From Allobrachymonas sp. (GTDB lineage Bacteria; Pseudomonadota; Gammaproteobacteria; Burkholderiales; Burkholderiaceae): a DNA stretch of 15,022 bases. Positions 14,431-15,022 of this stretch are shown here, piece after piece. Position 1 is the stretch's first letter. Each line of letters starts with the position of its first letter. The stretch lies in contig JAUMXD010000033.1 of assembly GCA_030529305.1 (NCBI GenBank), positions 1 through 15,022 on the forward strand, given 5' to 3'. The notes under the pieces are model-generated. The model saw only the letters and a list, made by a program, of their open reading frames with translations. It was not told the DNA's origin and did no database searches. Made by a program: the position numbers and the translations under genes.

Positions 14431-14472
14431 TTGAAGCTGGGGTTTTGGCCGCTATCACCAAGAGTACACATC

Positions 14473-14757
14473 ATGAGCCGCATGCATAACCCCGCCCATC
14501 CGGGCGCTGTACTCAGGCAGTGGCTGGCAGAGGTCAGCATCACCCAGGCTGCGCAGCACTTGGGCATTACCCGCGCCTACCTTTCCCGCATCCTGAACGG
14601 GCACGCCAGCATCAGTGCGGATATGGCGTTGCGTCTGGCCGCCTTGCTGGGCACCAGCGCAGATATGTGGCTGAACATGCAAAGCGCCTACGATCTGTGG
14701 CAGGCGGCACAGCTGCCCCGCCCCAAGGTAGTGCCGCTTGATCTTGCTGCGGCTTGA
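14473..14757 (+). CDS. higA: HigA-family HTH antitoxin without adjacent HigB
   Basis: The 94-residue protein has the hallmarks of the HigA family: N-terminal NPAHPGAVLRQWL, then an XRE-type HTH, SITQAAQHLGITRAYLSRIL (22-41), NGHASISADMALRLAALLGT and SADMWLNMQSAYDLWQA. It follows the BrnA-like gene by 42 nt on the same strand, with AAGAG 8 nt before the ATG at 14473; another ATG follows at 14482. HigA neutralises HigB and binds its own promoter. No classical HigB is in the window, so it may be a second antitoxin or regulator of the preceding pair, or a solitary remnant. An intrinsic terminator lies 39 bp after the stop. Family assignment confident, role open. Confidence 0.88.
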   Translation: MSRMHNPAHPGAVLRQWLAEVSITQAAQHLGITRAYLSRILNGHASISADMALRLAALLGTSADMWLNMQSAYDLWQAAQLPRPKVVPLDLAAA

Positions 14758-14771
14758 TTCCTCCGCCCCAT

Positions 14772-14795
14772 ACTTCGCACCCCGCCATGCGAAGT
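14772..14795. repeat. Perfect 8-bp hairpin ACTTCGCA/TGCGAAGT
   Basis: The arms flank an 8-nt loop 15 bp after the HigA stop. GCGAAGT recurs at 14801-14807, so the left arm has two possible partners and pairing competes with the adjacent terminator. Confidence 0.55.
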
Positions 14796-14825
14796 GAGCC
14801 GCGAAGTAAGGACGGCTCTTTTTTT
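14796..14825 (+). terminator. Intrinsic terminator of the TA cluster
   Basis: GAGCCG (14796-14801) and CGGCTC (14813-14818) form a 6-bp stem with an 11-nt loop, followed by seven T. It lies directly after the hairpin at 14772-14795. Confidence 0.7.
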
Positions 14826-14842
14826 GAGTTGCAACCTGCAAC

Positions 14843-14864
14843 TGCCCCTGCAACTTCAGGGGCA
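14843..14864. repeat. Perfect 8-bp hairpin TGCCCCTG/CAGGGGCA
   Basis: The arms flank the 6-nt loop CAACTT. TGCAAC-type words repeat just upstream (14830-14842). No T tract follows. Confidence 0.55.
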
Positions 14865-14917
14865 TGTGCCGCGCTCCCACATTTGGTTTTAGCCGTGCAA
14901 TCAATGAGATAGCCGCT

Positions 14918-14960
14918 CTTTTGCGGACAAGTCGCAAAAGCCCCTCCACCAGCGGGGGCT
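14918..14960. repeat. Two overlapping hairpins
   Basis: CTTTTGCG (14918-14925) pairs perfectly with CGCAAAAG (14933-14940). AGCCCC (14939-14944) pairs with GGGGCT (14955-14960). The two stems share bases 14939-14940, so they can nearly stack or compete. Confidence 0.5.
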
Positions 14961-14967
14961 AGGATTA

Positions 14968-15001
14968 GCCCCATGGCATGCTGCGGCTCACACCATGGGG
15001 C
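14968..15001. repeat. Perfect 9-bp inverted repeat GCCCCATGG/CCATGGGGC
   Basis: The arms flank a 16-nt centre close to the window edge. It is the longest perfect stem in this tract. GGGGC occurs again at 15008-15012. Confidence 0.55.
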
Positions 15002-15022
15002 ACGCTTGGGGCTTAGGCGGTA

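Larger units (their letters stand above)
14758..15022. other. Right-edge non-coding tract with consecutive hairpins
   Basis: No gene is seen from the HigA stop to the window end. The 265 bp hold six stem structures almost end to end, including perfect stems at 14772-14795, 14843-14864, 14918-14940 and 14968-15001. The tract may continue past the window. Confidence 0.5.

Noticed and set aside
13460..15022. Integron attC sites around the TA genes
   Set aside because: No GTTRRRY/RYYYAAC core pair was found at the stems, and no integron integrase is present.
14758..15022. CRISPR array
   Set aside because: The hairpins differ in sequence and length, with no constant repeat and no regular spacers.

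Overview
The window is GC-rich bacterial DNA, dense with genes. Protein families, codon choice and the OprM-type outer membrane component point to a betaproteobacterium, most likely of the order Burkholderiales (Comamonadaceae-like). That assignment is an inference from sequence style, not from a database match.

Left part (1-4.6 kb). A rightward MidA/NDUFAF7-family methyltransferase (223-1374) is followed by a rightward XRE-type regulator carrying a C-terminal two-helix membrane domain (1604-2134). Ahead of the regulator lies a three-fold TGTCG array with exact 11-bp spacing. Three leftward genes follow: a small class I methyltransferase (2186-2815), an MgtC/SapB-family membrane protein (2913-3581) and a leucine-carboxyl-methyltransferase/TcmP-type methyltransferase (3700-4527).

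Middle (4.9-13.1 kb). tRNA-guanine transglycosylase tgt (4908-6083) reads leftward and ends in a clear hairpin/T-tract terminator. A 732-bp intergenic region then separates it from a complete rightward tripartite RND efflux operon: membrane fusion lipoprotein (6816-8135), HAE1-family inner-membrane pump (8149-11316) and outer membrane factor lipoprotein (11313-13094). The operon ends in an intrinsic terminator. The intergenic region holds a palindromic TetR-like operator candidate, an extended -10, two short tandem repeats and a small upstream ORF whose stop codon lies in a hairpin. No repressor gene is linked to the pump.

Right part (13.1-15.0 kb). A non-coding tract of about 720 bp, rich in hairpins and repeats, leads into a compact toxin-antitoxin cluster: a RelE-like toxin (13817-14116), an overlapping BrnA-like ribbon-helix-helix antitoxin with an AT-hook-like segment (14113-14430), and a HigA-type HTH antitoxin with no HigB of its own (14473-14757). 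After it come a terminator and a run of near-perfect hairpins up to the window edge. The repeats on both sides make this look like an accessory insertion next to the efflux operon.

Most promising for a second look: the three-gene TA cluster with a predicted leaderless toxin mRNA and related non-coding segments on either side; the phased operator of the membrane-anchored XRE regulator; and two tandem repeats upstream of tgt that are exactly complementary to codons 2-5 of its mRNA.
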